Shown piece after piece: positions 6,967-15,248 of a DNA stretch of 34,316 bases. How positions within the stretch are numbered: position 1 is the first letter of the stretch; every line of letters starts with the position of its first letter. A program made the translations under genes and the position numbers. Source of the DNA: CAYRVF01 sp964427535 (GTDB lineage Bacteria; Chloroflexota; Ktedonobacteria; Ktedonobacterales; JADMIN01); the NCBI GenBank assembly GCA_964427535.1, contig CAYRVF010000049.1:1-34316 (forward strand), given 5' to 3'. Below the pieces are notes generated by a model that was given only the letters and a program-made list of their open reading frames with translations, did not search any database and was not told the origin of the DNA.

Positions 6967-9519
6967 ATGCTTGAGATATTGATGGAGCTGGCGCGTCTCT
7001 TTCGCGCGCACGGCAAAGAACTGTATATGGTCGGCGGGACGGTTCGCGACCTGCTACTGCGGCGAGAGACGTCACCTGATGTGGACCTCGCCACAAATGC
7101 CCGCCCAGACGAGATCAAGCGCCTCGTCGAGATGACTCACCCACTCGCGGTGGTCACGGTTGGCGAGCAATTCGGCACGATCCGTGTCCATTACCGACGG
7201 GCACATGCCGACGACGACGGCGCGCCGCGAGAAGAGGCGCTCCCCTCCGCCGTGTTCGCCAACGTGCCCGAGGATGTGGACATCATCGAGATCACAACCT
7301 ATCGCAGCGAGTCCTACGCGACCGACTCGCGCAAGCCCGAGGTCGTCTTCGGCAACTCGCTGGAGGAAGACCTGCTGCGCCGCGACTTCACTATCAACGC
7401 GATGGCGCGCGATCCCCTTACGGGCGAGATCATCGACCCCTACGGCGGCCGCCGCGACCTGGAGCACCGCCTGATTCGCGCGGTCGGCGACGATCCCGAG
7501 CACCGCTTCGACGAAGACCCCTTGCGGATGCTGCGCGCCGTGCGGTTCGCCTCGCAGTTTGGGTTCGCCATCGAACCCGCCACGGCGCGGGCCATCGAGA
7601 GGCAGGCAGCGACACTCGGCAAGATTAGCCGCGAGCGGATTCGCGACGAGTTCACCAAGCTGCTCGTCACGCCGAACGCCGGGCAGGGCATCCGCATGCT
7701 CGTGGACCTCGGCTTGATGCCCTACATCGTACCCGAGGTGCTCGAACTCGTCGGCGTCAGTCAGACGCCCGCCAATTCCAAGCCCGCCCCCTCAAAGGAT
7801 GTGTATGACCATGTCATGCGTGTCGTCGATCGCATTCCGCCACGCCCAGTCGCTCGCTGGGCCGCGCTGACCCACGACATCGCCAAGCCCCGTACGAAGA
7901 CCGTCGAGGACGGCAAGATCCACTTCTTCGGGCACGACGAAGTCGGCGCAGCGATGGCTCGTGAGATCCTCAAGCGGCTGAAGTTCGACCGCGAGTTCAT
8001 CAACCGGGTGAGCAAACTGGTGCGGATGCACATGCGCGCCAACGCCTACCAGCGCGACTGGACCGATGGCGCGGTGCGGCGGCTGATGCTGGAAGCGGGC
8101 GACGACCTACCCGATCTGCTCGACCTCTCACGCGCCGACATCACCAGCTACCGGCCCGAGAAGGTCTCGCGGGCGGCTGCGCGCGTCAACGAGCTGGAGG
8201 CGCGCGCCAAGTGGCTGCGCGAAGAAGCTGAGCGCGTGCCCCTCAAGAGTCCGCTCGACGGCAACGATCTCATGAGGCTCTTCGGCCGCGGCCCAGGTCC
8301 GTGGCTGCGCCCAGTAAAGGACCACCTGCTCGGTCTCGTCCTCGACGGTGAGCTCGCCACCGACGACCGTGAGAAGGCCGAGGAGGAAGCCCGGCGCTTC
8401 CTGGCCGAATACGAGCAGCAACAGGCCTCGGGTGCCTCGCCAACCGGCGCGCCCGACATGCCAGACGCCGCGCCGACCAGCGCAGCCAGCACAGCCAGCG
8501 CGGACTTCGGCACCGCCCAGGGAGATGCGACAGAGACGGACCGCGACCAGCGACGCGAAGACAAGCGCCTCGCCCGACTTGCCACCCGCAGACAATCGCG
8601 CGCGGCGCTGACCCGTGAGCAGCCCTCCGAGACGTCCCGCCCTCTGGCAAACACGCTCACGGCGCCGTCGTCGCGGGCGCGTCAGTCGAACCACCCGAGT
8701 CCGAGGGCGACATCCGCCGACAGTCCGAAGCAAGGACGTCGCACATCACGCCGCACCGCCTCGCGTGACGACATCACAGCCTTCCTCGACGACTACCTGC
8801 AGATCGCCCGCTTCCGCGATGTCGCGCCCAACGGCATGCAGGTGATCGGAAAGCCAGAGGTCGCGCGCGTGGCCCTGGGCGTCAGCGCGAATCTGGCGCT
8901 CTTCGAGGCCGCCGCGGCGCAGGGTGCCGACCTGATCGTCGTCCATCACGGCATCCTGCTCGAACGCGACCCCCGCCCTATCCTCCTGCCGACCAAGCGC
9001 CGCCTGCAGGCCCTCTTCGCCGCCGACATGACGCTGCTGGGCTACCATCTGCCCCTCGACGCGCACCCCGAGATCGGCAACAACGTCCAGTGGCTCCGCC
9101 GTCTGGGCTTCGCCGTCGAGACGCGCGAGTTCGGCGCGTTTCTGGGGCAGCCAGTGGGAGCCATCGGCATGCGCGAGGAGGCGCCGCTTCCATTCAGCCA
9201 GCTCGTCGAGCGCGTAGCCGAGCTGGCGGGCGCCACGCCGAAAGTGTATGCGGAAGGGCCGTCGCTCGTGCGGCGTCTCGGCGTCGTCACTGGCGGCGCG
9301 CCTGGCAGCCTGCTCGAAGCGGTCTCTCGCGGCTGCGACGCCTTCCTGACGGGCGAGGTCGCCGAAGGGACACAGGCCATTGCCCGCGAGGAGGGCGCGA
9401 ACTTCCTCGCCGCCGGGCACTACAACACCGAGCGATTCGGCGTTCAGGCGCTGGGGCCGCTCCTCTCAGAACGCTTCGGCGTCGAGACCATCTTTCTGGA
9501 CATTCCCAACGACGTCTAG
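6967..9519 (+). CDS. cca: CCA-adding tRNA nucleotidyltransferase fused to Nif3/YbgI domain
   Basis: One unbroken 850-residue frame encodes two enzymes. Residues 1 to about 455 are a class II CCA-adding enzyme or poly(A) polymerase-like protein, which builds or repairs the tRNA 3' CCA end. Motifs are GGTVRD (23-28), the metal pair DVD (38-40), RRDFTINAM (138-146) and EDPLRMLRAVR (from 183), then an HD domain with H282 and HD at 303-304. A charged, Ala/Ser/Thr-rich linker (about 455-600) leads to a Nif3/YbgI domain (601-850). The dinuclear metal ligands are kept: HH 660-661, D698, and H818 with E822 in HYNTE. Nif3 proteins are often labelled GTP cyclohydrolase 1 type 2, but their role is unsettled. 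The ribosome site GAAGG is only one base from this ATG; the ATG at 6982 is an alternative start. Confidence 0.92.
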   Translation: MLEILMELARLFRAHGKELYMVGGTVRDLLLRRETSPDVDLATNARPDEIKRLVEMTHPLAVVTVGEQFGTIRVHYRRAHADDDGAPREEALPSAVFANVPEDVDIIEITTYRSESYATDSRKPEVVFGNSLEEDLLRRDFTINAMARDPLTGEIIDPYGGRRDLEHRLIRAVGDDPEHRFDEDPLRMLRAVRFASQFGFAIEPATARAIERQAATLGKISRERIRDEFTKLLVTPNAGQGIRMLVDLGLMPYIVPEVLELVGVSQTPANSKPAPSKDVYDHVMRVVDRIPPRPVARWAALTHDIAKPRTKTVEDGKIHFFGHDEVGAAMAREILKRLKFDREFINRVSKLVRMHMRANAYQRDWTDGAVRRLMLEAGDDLPDLLDLSRADITSYRPEKVSRAAARVNELEARAKWLREEAERVPLKSPLDGNDLMRLFGRGPGPWLRPVKDHLLGLVLDGELATDDREKAEEEARRFLAEYEQQQASGASPTGAPDMPDAAPTSAASTASADFGTAQGDATETDRDQRREDKRLARLATRRQSRAALTREQPSETSRPLANTLTAPSSRARQSNHPSPRATSADSPKQGRRTSRRTASRDDITAFLDDYLQIARFRDVAPNGMQVIGKPEVARVALGVSANLALFEAAAAQGADLIVVHHGILLERDPRPILLPTKRRLQALFAADMTLLGYHLPLDAHPEIGNNVQWLRRLGFAVETREFGAFLGQPVGAIGMREEAPLPFSQLVERVAELAGATPKVYAEGPSLVRRLGVVTGGAPGSLLEAVSRGCDAFLTGEVAEGTQAIAREEGANFLAAGHYNTERFGVQALGPLLSERFGVETIFLDIPNDV

Positions 9520-9654
9520 CTGTGTGCGGTCTGCTCTCGTCCGAGAGCGTTCGGCTGCCGACACGTCCCGGCTGTCTGACCCATGCGTAAATGCGCGGTC
9601 CGCGCGCCGTCTCACTGAGGAGAGGCGCGGGTCCGCACAGGCAAGGGGGACGGC

Positions 9655-10341
9655 ATGCTGGAGCGAGTGCCGGCTGTTGGAACGAGTGTGCCAGCCCTCC
9701 CGGTGGCGCGCTCGCTCGCGGTGGGGAGCGCAGCCGTGCGGAGGAGCGAGAATTACGACGCCCTCGGCCTGTCGGTAGACGTCGAGACCTGTGACGACGC
9801 CGCCCTCACCGCCGTCTACCTCGAGTACAGCGACGCTATCCATAGCTACATTTACCGGCTGCTTGGCAACAACGAAGACGCCGACGATCTGACGCAAGAG
9901 ACCTTCATCCGCGTCCATGAGCATCTCGCCAGCCTGCGCGACGCCGCACGCCTGCGCTCGTGGCTCTACCGCATCGCGACCAATCTGTGCATGGACCAGC
10001 TCCGCCGCCGCTCGCGTATTCGCCGTCTGCTGGGCGTCGCGCTCTCGCTCACCCCCATCCTCGACGACCACGACACCCCAAATCAGCGCGAGATTGCCGA
10101 GCCAGGCAGCACCGCGCAGATCGACGGCGTGGCCGAGCGAGACCACATCGCCCGGGCGCTTCGCCGTATGCCCGCAAAATACTCCGTATGCCTGCTGCTA
10201 CACAGCTCACAGGGCCTCTCGTATCGCGAAATCGCCGAGGTGCTGGATATCACGCCGGGGGCAGCAGCCGTGCGACTCACTCGTGCGCGCGACCTCTTCG
10301 CCCGCCACTACGAGGCGTTGCGGCAGGAGGGGCCAGCATGA
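9655..10341 (+). CDS. ECF-type RNA polymerase sigma factor
   Basis: The product is a 228-residue extracytoplasmic-function sigma factor that directs RNA polymerase to stress-type promoters. Region 2 is seen in YLEYSDAIHSYIYRLLGN and DADDLTQETFIRVHEHL, followed by RSWLYRIATNLCMDQLRRR. Region 4 is ALRRMPAKYSVCLLL with the helix-turn-helix GLSYREIAEVLDITPGAAAVRL. The start at 9655 has a strong AGGGGG ribosome site, but it adds about 27 residues without family character. A GTG at 9736, preceded by GGGGAG, is a credible alternative and would give a more usual length of about 201 residues. The stop overlaps the next gene's start as ATGA, so it is translationally coupled to its membrane anti-sigma factor. 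Confidence 0.93.
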   Translation: MLERVPAVGTSVPALPVARSLAVGSAAVRRSENYDALGLSVDVETCDDAALTAVYLEYSDAIHSYIYRLLGNNEDADDLTQETFIRVHEHLASLRDAARLRSWLYRIATNLCMDQLRRRSRIRRLLGVALSLTPILDDHDTPNQREIAEPGSTAQIDGVAERDHIARALRRMPAKYSVCLLLHSSQGLSYREIAEVLDITPGAAAVRLTRARDLFARHYEALRQEGPA

Positions 10342-11927
10342 CGGACCAGATGCCGATGCGCTGCGGAGACCTCGCCCCATATCTCGCGCCGTTCGCCGAT
10401 GGCGAGCTCGCGGAGCCGCTACGTACCGCCGTTGCCGCGCACATCGCGGGCTGCGAGGAGTGCGCCCTGGACGTGCAGCGCTATCAGCGCATCGATGCCC
10501 TGCTCGCGACGCTCCCGTCCTCGCCGCCAACGCGAGACCTGCTGCCGGCGATTCTCGATGGCGCGCATACACGGCAACAGGCCGGCCGCTCGGCATCTCC
10601 CCAGCAGGTTGATCGAGTCTCCTCGCTGCGACGAACGCACACCGTCAACGTTCCGCCGCCGCTCGAATTGCCCATCGCGCCCGCGCGGCGGTCACGTCTG
10701 CCGTACACGGTCGTCCCGGCGCTCGTCGCGGTCGTGTTGATCGCCGTCACGCTGTCGATCTTCCACTCCACGCCAGCAACGCAGACGTACATCACACCGC
10801 CCGCCGCGACACCGACGCTCGCCGCCGGGATGAATCCGCTCGCGCAGAGCCGCGCTCAGATGCTCTCACAGGCTGGACAACTCGCATTTGCGCCTGTCGC
10901 GCCAACGTATCTGCCACCAAGCACGCGGCTGCTCGGCGTGACGGTCGGGCGTGGCGGCGACGCCGTGAACCAGCGCTCGCTCGACGTCACCTGGTCGTAT
11001 CTCTCCCCCGGCACGGTGCTGCATCTACGTGAAGTGCTCGTGGCACAGGGCGCGAGTGAGTACGTGCCGCTGTCTCAGACCTCGCCGCTGCTGGCGTGGC
11101 AGGTGGGAGCGAGCCCGTGGCGCCCGGTCCGTCTTCGGTCCGCACCGGCACGGCTGGCGATCAGTGAGCAGCGCGCCGATCTGCTTATCGTAATCGACGC
11201 GCCCCGCCCGGCCGACGCGACTGCGCTCGACGAGATGGTGAGCACGCTCCGGCTGCTCAGTCTCTCTCTGGACACGCCCTACGCGCCGCGCACGCTCATT
11301 CCCGTAACCGCGAGCGGGAAGGTGCTCAGTCTGCGCGCGCATGGCACGAACGGCCGGGGCGAATCATGGACCAGCACGGCCTATCTCGACATGGGTGACG
11401 GCACACAACCCGTCCGCAGCGACGTCACCATCGCAGACGGCAGCTTGCTCTATCGCGACGTGTCAAACGCCTCCGGAGCGGTGCGGCTCGACGAGCACGC
11501 CACTCACTACGCCGAGGTCTCGGCGGATCAGTCGGCGATCGCGACGGTCACGCCTGACGCGAGTGTCACCCAAATCTTCTTCGGCGCGGATACGCTGGCG
11601 CGCAGTGGGCAGCTCTGGGACACCGGTACGGCGACCTACGCGGGCCGCACCGTCGACGACTACCGACTTGTAAGCGCGCCCCGACTGACACATGTCTACG
11701 TCGATCCGGCTGCCCAGCAGGTGCTCGCGGTCGTGGTGGATGAGACGGCTGGTGTGGCTCCCGGCGGCGCCACCGCGCCCGACAGGCTAGCGAGCCGCGA
11801 TGGCTGCGTGCGCTATACGCAGCTCGCCTACATGACGACGAGCGCACTGCCCGTAGGCACGTTCGACGCGACGCCGCCCGCGACATTTACACTTGGGACC
11901 GTGCCACATCCTACCCTCTGCGGATGA
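10338..11927 (+). CDS. Membrane anti-sigma factor with N-terminal zinc finger
   Basis: The ATG at 10338 overlaps the sigma-factor stop by four bases and has GGAGGGG upstream. The 529-residue product begins with a zinc-finger anti-sigma (zf-HC2/ZAS) domain: C9, then H35-x3-C39-x2-C42 in HIAGCEEC. This domain should bind and hold the adjacent sigma factor in the cytoplasm. A proline-rich stretch leads to one membrane helix at about 122-142. About 385 residues then lie outside the membrane; they look folded and beta-rich, and I do not recognise the domain. The arrangement predicts that an envelope signal sensed by the outer domain frees the sigma factor. The outer domain is much longer than the minimal anti-sigma factors of this class. 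Confidence 0.88.
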   Translation: MTDQMPMRCGDLAPYLAPFADGELAEPLRTAVAAHIAGCEECALDVQRYQRIDALLATLPSSPPTRDLLPAILDGAHTRQQAGRSASPQQVDRVSSLRRTHTVNVPPPLELPIAPARRSRLPYTVVPALVAVVLIAVTLSIFHSTPATQTYITPPAATPTLAAGMNPLAQSRAQMLSQAGQLAFAPVAPTYLPPSTRLLGVTVGRGGDAVNQRSLDVTWSYLSPGTVLHLREVLVAQGASEYVPLSQTSPLLAWQVGASPWRPVRLRSAPARLAISEQRADLLIVIDAPRPADATALDEMVSTLRLLSLSLDTPYAPRTLIPVTASGKVLSLRAHGTNGRGESWTSTAYLDMGDGTQPVRSDVTIADGSLLYRDVSNASGAVRLDEHATHYAEVSADQSAIATVTPDASVTQIFFGADTLARSGQLWDTGTATYAGRTVDDYRLVSAPRLTHVYVDPAAQQVLAVVVDETAGVAPGGATAPDRLASRDGCVRYTQLAYMTTSALPVGTFDATPPATFTLGTVPHPTLCG

Positions 11928-12002
11928 TGAGTTGCGGGCAGGCATAGGGGCTGACACAGTAGCGTGGCGCGCGACGACCAGAGAGGGGAGTGAGTAGCGG
12001 CA

Positions 12003-12410
12003 TCAGACGGCTGACGAGACCCGCAGACTGAGCATGAGGTCGAGCCATTTCGCCAGCACACGCGCATCCTGTGGCAGGGTGAAGACGTACGCGCAGTCGT
12101 GGTCGCCGCCACGGCCCTGCTCGATCTCCCACCGTCGGCGGTCAATCGAGGACTCTTCGACATGCACGCGTGGCGTTGAGGTGAGGCTCGGCACAGGAGA
12201 GCTCTGCCGCGCCAGGGTCGCACCAGCGCGCGCCTGTGCGAGTAGGTGCTTCACTGCCTCGGCATCGGTCGCCTGGAGCACGGTCACTTCGGCGTGATGC
12301 TTCCCTGCCGCCTGGATGTGGCTCATCGCCGTGAATGGGTCGTCGCACGGCTCCGCGAAGGGCTCCCACGGCGCGCTCACATGCGACCGGACCATCACCA
12401 CATAGAACAT
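12003..12410 (-). CDS. Small hypothetical protein
   Basis: The start at 12410 is chosen because GGAGGAG lies six bases upstream on the minus strand; an upstream ATG at 12455 has no such site. The 135-residue product begins MFYVVMVRSHVSAPWEPFAE. It has no signal peptide, membrane helix or recognisable motif. The first ~70 residues look folded (DPFTAMSHIQAAGKH, DAEAVKHLLAQA). A less ordered middle and a C-terminal segment with PQDARVLAKWLDLMLSL follow. It is divergent from the DICT-like gene, with 292 bases between them. I do not recognise the family. Confidence 0.6.
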   Translation of the reverse strand: MFYVVMVRSHVSAPWEPFAEPCDDPFTAMSHIQAAGKHHAEVTVLQATDAEAVKHLLAQARAGATLARQSSPVPSLTSTPRVHVEESSIDRRRWEIEQGRGGDHDCAYVFTLPQDARVLAKWLDLMLSLRVSSAV

Positions 12411-12620
12411 CGCCAACTCCTCCCGGCGGAGCGTCCACACGCGAATTCCAGCCACAACACAGCCGAATGGTCCATCCAGGCAGCCTCTGAAATACCTGAG
12501 AACTACTGTACACCGGACGCGCGTCTGGCGGAATGCAACGAGTCTTTCAGGCTAGCCATCATGGCAGAGGTTCCCGTCGGAGTGCCAAGCTCTTGAGTGT
12601 CTCCTTCCATGGAGATCGCC

Positions 12621-12649
12621 TTGCGCACCATTGACGGCGCGGCTACCAT
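12621..12649 (+). promoter_or_regulatory. Candidate promoter for the DICT-like gene
   Basis: TTGCGC (12621-12626) and TACCAT (12644-12649) are separated by 17 bases, about 50 bases before the ATG at 12703. Confidence 0.35.
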
Positions 12650-12702
12650 ACGGTGAAAGGCGCCTCTTGCTTGTTGAGCTTCGAGAAGGTGTGGTGGGTG
12701 GA

Positions 12703-13527
12703 ATGAATCGCCGAGCGCAACAAAGCGAACCGGACCGTGACACGTCACATCCGAGCCGCCCCCGCGCGGCGACTCCGGAGGCACGAGCGAACGCGCTGCT
12801 CTGGTCCGCGCCAGGTGCGGACGCAGCGCCCTCGCCTGCGGGGATCACTGACGTCCTTTGGCCACTCCGGGGGAAAAGCGGCGCACGTGGGGAGCCGGAA
12901 GCGCAGGGCCCGCCTGCGGGCGAAGCCATTCCTGCACATCTTCAGCTTGCCCACACGCTCGACCTGCTTGTTCATCGCCTGCCCGCGTGGGGTCCCGAGG
13001 ACATCACGAGCACGTGCCAGCGTCTGCGCGCACTCTCATCTCTTCCGGGCGAGGGCGGCGCGTTCACCGCGAGCGTGGCCGAGATGCTCCGTATGAGCCA
13101 CACGATAGAAGATCACGTCCTAGCGCGCCGTCTCGGCTGCGACATGTATGTCAGCTTCCAGCGGCTCGCACTGCTCGCGCCGCAACTCTCCCGCTACGGT
13201 CCTCTGCTCGACTTGGTCCGCTATCTTTTCGTCTTCGGCCTCGACGACACCGATGGACCAGACGATCCGCAACGTCTGCGGCACCCCCGTCTCGTACACT
13301 TCACCATCAAGCCGCACGTCGGCACCGGCCTGCTCTGGTACTGGTGCGTCGTGATAGATCACCCGCAACTGCAAACCGCACTGCTGGCCCGCCAGACCAG
13401 CGGCTACATCTTCAACCGCACCCTCGCCCGCCGGACCTATGAGGGTATCTGGACGTTCGATGCGGCTATCGTCGGCTCGCTCGTCTCGGTGCTGCGCGAC
13501 GCGGGTCGCGCGCTCTATTACGGCTGA
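12703..13527 (+). CDS. Protein with DICT-like sensory domain
   Basis: The ATG at 12703 is preferred to an upstream TTG at 12631, giving 274 residues. The first ~85 residues are low-complexity (Pro/Ala/Arg-rich) and probably disordered. From about residue 90 the chain is folded and has marks that I associate with the DICT domain, first described in diguanylate cyclases and two-component systems. These are SHTIEDHVLARR near 130, DMYVSFQRL, a LFVFGLDD strand, a LLWYWCVVIDHPQLQTALLAR segment, and RRTYEGIWTFDAAIV near the end. DICT domains are thought to sense signals, often in light-related pathways; no output domain is attached here, so it would act through a partner. The assignment is from pattern memory and should be treated as probable only. 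Confidence 0.55.
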   Translation: MNRRAQQSEPDRDTSHPSRPRAATPEARANALLWSAPGADAAPSPAGITDVLWPLRGKSGARGEPEAQGPPAGEAIPAHLQLAHTLDLLVHRLPAWGPEDITSTCQRLRALSSLPGEGGAFTASVAEMLRMSHTIEDHVLARRLGCDMYVSFQRLALLAPQLSRYGPLLDLVRYLFVFGLDDTDGPDDPQRLRHPRLVHFTIKPHVGTGLLWYWCVVIDHPQLQTALLARQTSGYIFNRTLARRTYEGIWTFDAAIVGSLVSVLRDAGRALYYG

Positions 13528-13578
13528 TGCTCGCCGGCGGGCATGCCGGGAGGCGCACATGCTGATCGACGCGCGGTG

Positions 13579-14940
13579 CTACTTGAACAGCCGCCCCGTC
13601 AGTTCCACTTCCAGCGCTTGAGCATCGTCGGCGCCCGCTGGCGTGAGGAGAGACGACGCGGACGCGCTCGCCGGATCGGGTCTCGTAGCGACTGGCACGA
13701 GCAGCGCCGCCCGGATACGATCTGGGGTGATGGGATGCGTGCGTTCGAGCGAGCGGAACTCCACGATCGCCGACCGGCGCAGTTCCTCCAGCACGGACTC
13801 TGGCAGTCCCTGATAGTGGCGACGAAGCTCGGCGTAGAAGTTCTGCTCGTTGTGTTTCGCCATCTCCTGGCGGATTCCAGTGAGCGAACCGCGCAGCGTT
13901 CTCTGCACGACGTGCAGGTTTGCCAGCCCGTGCACGAAGGCGTCTACACCGTACGCCCCCACGGCCGCGCGGTCGGCATCGAACACGGCGCTGCGGCTTT
14001 CCCGCAGAGACAACCAGTGGTAACAGGTCCAGAAGATACGGAACGGGAGCAGCACCGTCCACATGACAAGGACGGTAACGTAGCTTACCCCTGTGTTGTA
14101 TCCGCCGTAGCGCAGCCTGCGTGCAGCGCGCCGCAAGCCGTTGACCTGGGTATCGACCTCCGCCTGGACAAGGTCGATGAGATAGCGCAACGCCCCTCCT
14201 GCCCCTGTCAGGTAGTTGTGCAGCAGCGTATCGCCATGCCGATAATATGCCAGTTGTTGCGCGAGTAGCACCCTCAGCTCGACCTCGGAGAGCAGCGCCA
14301 AACCGCTCACACCGATCACGACGACGAGCTCGCGACGAAATGCCCGCCGGAGGGGGTGCCGCAGAAACAGGTGGATGCCAGTGCCCGGCATGAAGAGGAC
14401 ACGAGTCGGCGGCGGCACGTCCAGGCGCTTTCCCACGTCGGTCAATGCTTGCGCCAGCAAGGGGTATTTTATGACAGGCGCCTCAATGCCACGTGGGTGG
14501 CGATGGGGATGTAGGAGCGCGAGCACGATAATCAGTGTGCCAGCGCCAGTCAGCGCGACGCCAATCCATGCCTGGTCATGCGCCAGGCTGAGAGTCAAGT
14601 ACGCGCCACCAACCGCCAGCCCGAAGAGCACGAGGTACACCACCGTCGCCGCCACAATGAGTAGCAGTTGATACGCCACTCCCGGGGCGATGGAGCTCGT
14701 TTGCAGCGCGGCCAGGCGTGCCAGGTCACGCTGGGCCTGTGCGGTCGCGACACGTCGGTCGATACGCATCCACCAGCGAGTGAGACCGCGGCTGAGTGCC
14801 AGAGGATCATCTTTGCCACCCCAGCCGCACACACACTCGATGAATCCAAGCTGGTCAGGTCCGACCGGCTTGCCGCACAGCGGGCACGTACCCGTCGGCC
14901 CCGTGGCAACGGCGCTCCGGCCGTGTCCGCCATACATCAT
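13579..14940 (-). CDS. Zinc-ribbon membrane protein with inactive M48-like peptidase fold
   Basis: The start at 14940 is chosen for AGGGAG seven bases upstream; the frame could also begin at 14976. The 453-residue product has a zinc ribbon (C19, C22, C36, C38), two membrane helices at about 88-142, and an M48 (HtpX/Ste24-like) peptidase region from about 150. In active M48 enzymes the helix after 'LSE-EL' carries HExxH. Here the same position reads LLAQQLAYYRHGD, so both histidines and the glutamate are Q227, Y231 and Q228. The third metal ligand, the Glu four residues before the conserved Asp, is V318 in AVFDAD. Further membrane segments lie near 281-310. All catalytic residues are lost while the fold seems kept, so the protein is probably a pseudopeptidase with a binding or regulatory role. 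Confidence 0.75.
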   Translation of the reverse strand: MMYGGHGRSAVATGPTGTCPLCGKPVGPDQLGFIECVCGWGGKDDPLALSRGLTRWWMRIDRRVATAQAQRDLARLAALQTSSIAPGVAYQLLLIVAATVVYLVLFGLAVGGAYLTLSLAHDQAWIGVALTGAGTLIIVLALLHPHRHPRGIEAPVIKYPLLAQALTDVGKRLDVPPPTRVLFMPGTGIHLFLRHPLRRAFRRELVVVIGVSGLALLSEVELRVLLAQQLAYYRHGDTLLHNYLTGAGGALRYLIDLVQAEVDTQVNGLRRAARRLRYGGYNTGVSYVTVLVMWTVLLPFRIFWTCYHWLSLRESRSAVFDADRAAVGAYGVDAFVHGLANLHVVQRTLRGSLTGIRQEMAKHNEQNFYAELRRHYQGLPESVLEELRRSAIVEFRSLERTHPITPDRIRAALLVPVATRPDPASASASSLLTPAGADDAQALEVELTGRLFK

Positions 14941-15248
14941 GCGTATGCTCCCTGGCTCCGTCGCCTCGCATTTCAAGGCACCAACCGGCGTTCCTGGTGC
15001 TCATTATATGCCGCCTGTCTACTCGCCAAGGCGACGGCTCGCGAACGTCACTGCCTACCAGCTTTCTTGTCCTACCCGCTTGGGGGCGCGGCCTGAAGTG
15101 TGCTAGCATCGATTCCACGGCACCGCGCGAAACGAAGCAGTCGCTCTCGCTGATGGGACGAGGGCGCCGCCTCTCTCGTCTAAATATGTAGCCGTCGTGG
15201 AGTACCAGCGCGACGGGTCTCGATGCACGTCTCGAAGAAGGTGGGATT
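14941..15248. other. Intergenic region upstream of dnaE
   Basis: These 308 bases separate the divergent M48-like gene and dnaE and hold no credible gene. A perfect minus-strand TATAAT (15008-15003) may serve the M48-like gene, with a poor -35. A plus-strand promoter candidate for dnaE is at 15080-15109. No tRNA-like TΨC sequence is present. Confidence 0.5.
15080..15109 (+). promoter_or_regulatory. Weak candidate promoter for dnaE
   Basis: TTGGGG (15080-15085) and TAGCAT (15104-15109) are 18 bases apart, about 140 bases before the dnaE GTG. Both hexamers are imperfect. Confidence 0.3.

Noticed and set aside
9960..10337. Extension of the anti-sigma gene upstream to 9960
   Set aside because: This part overlaps the sigma-factor gene in another frame; the ATG at 10338 has a strong ribosome site and starts exactly at the zinc-finger domain.
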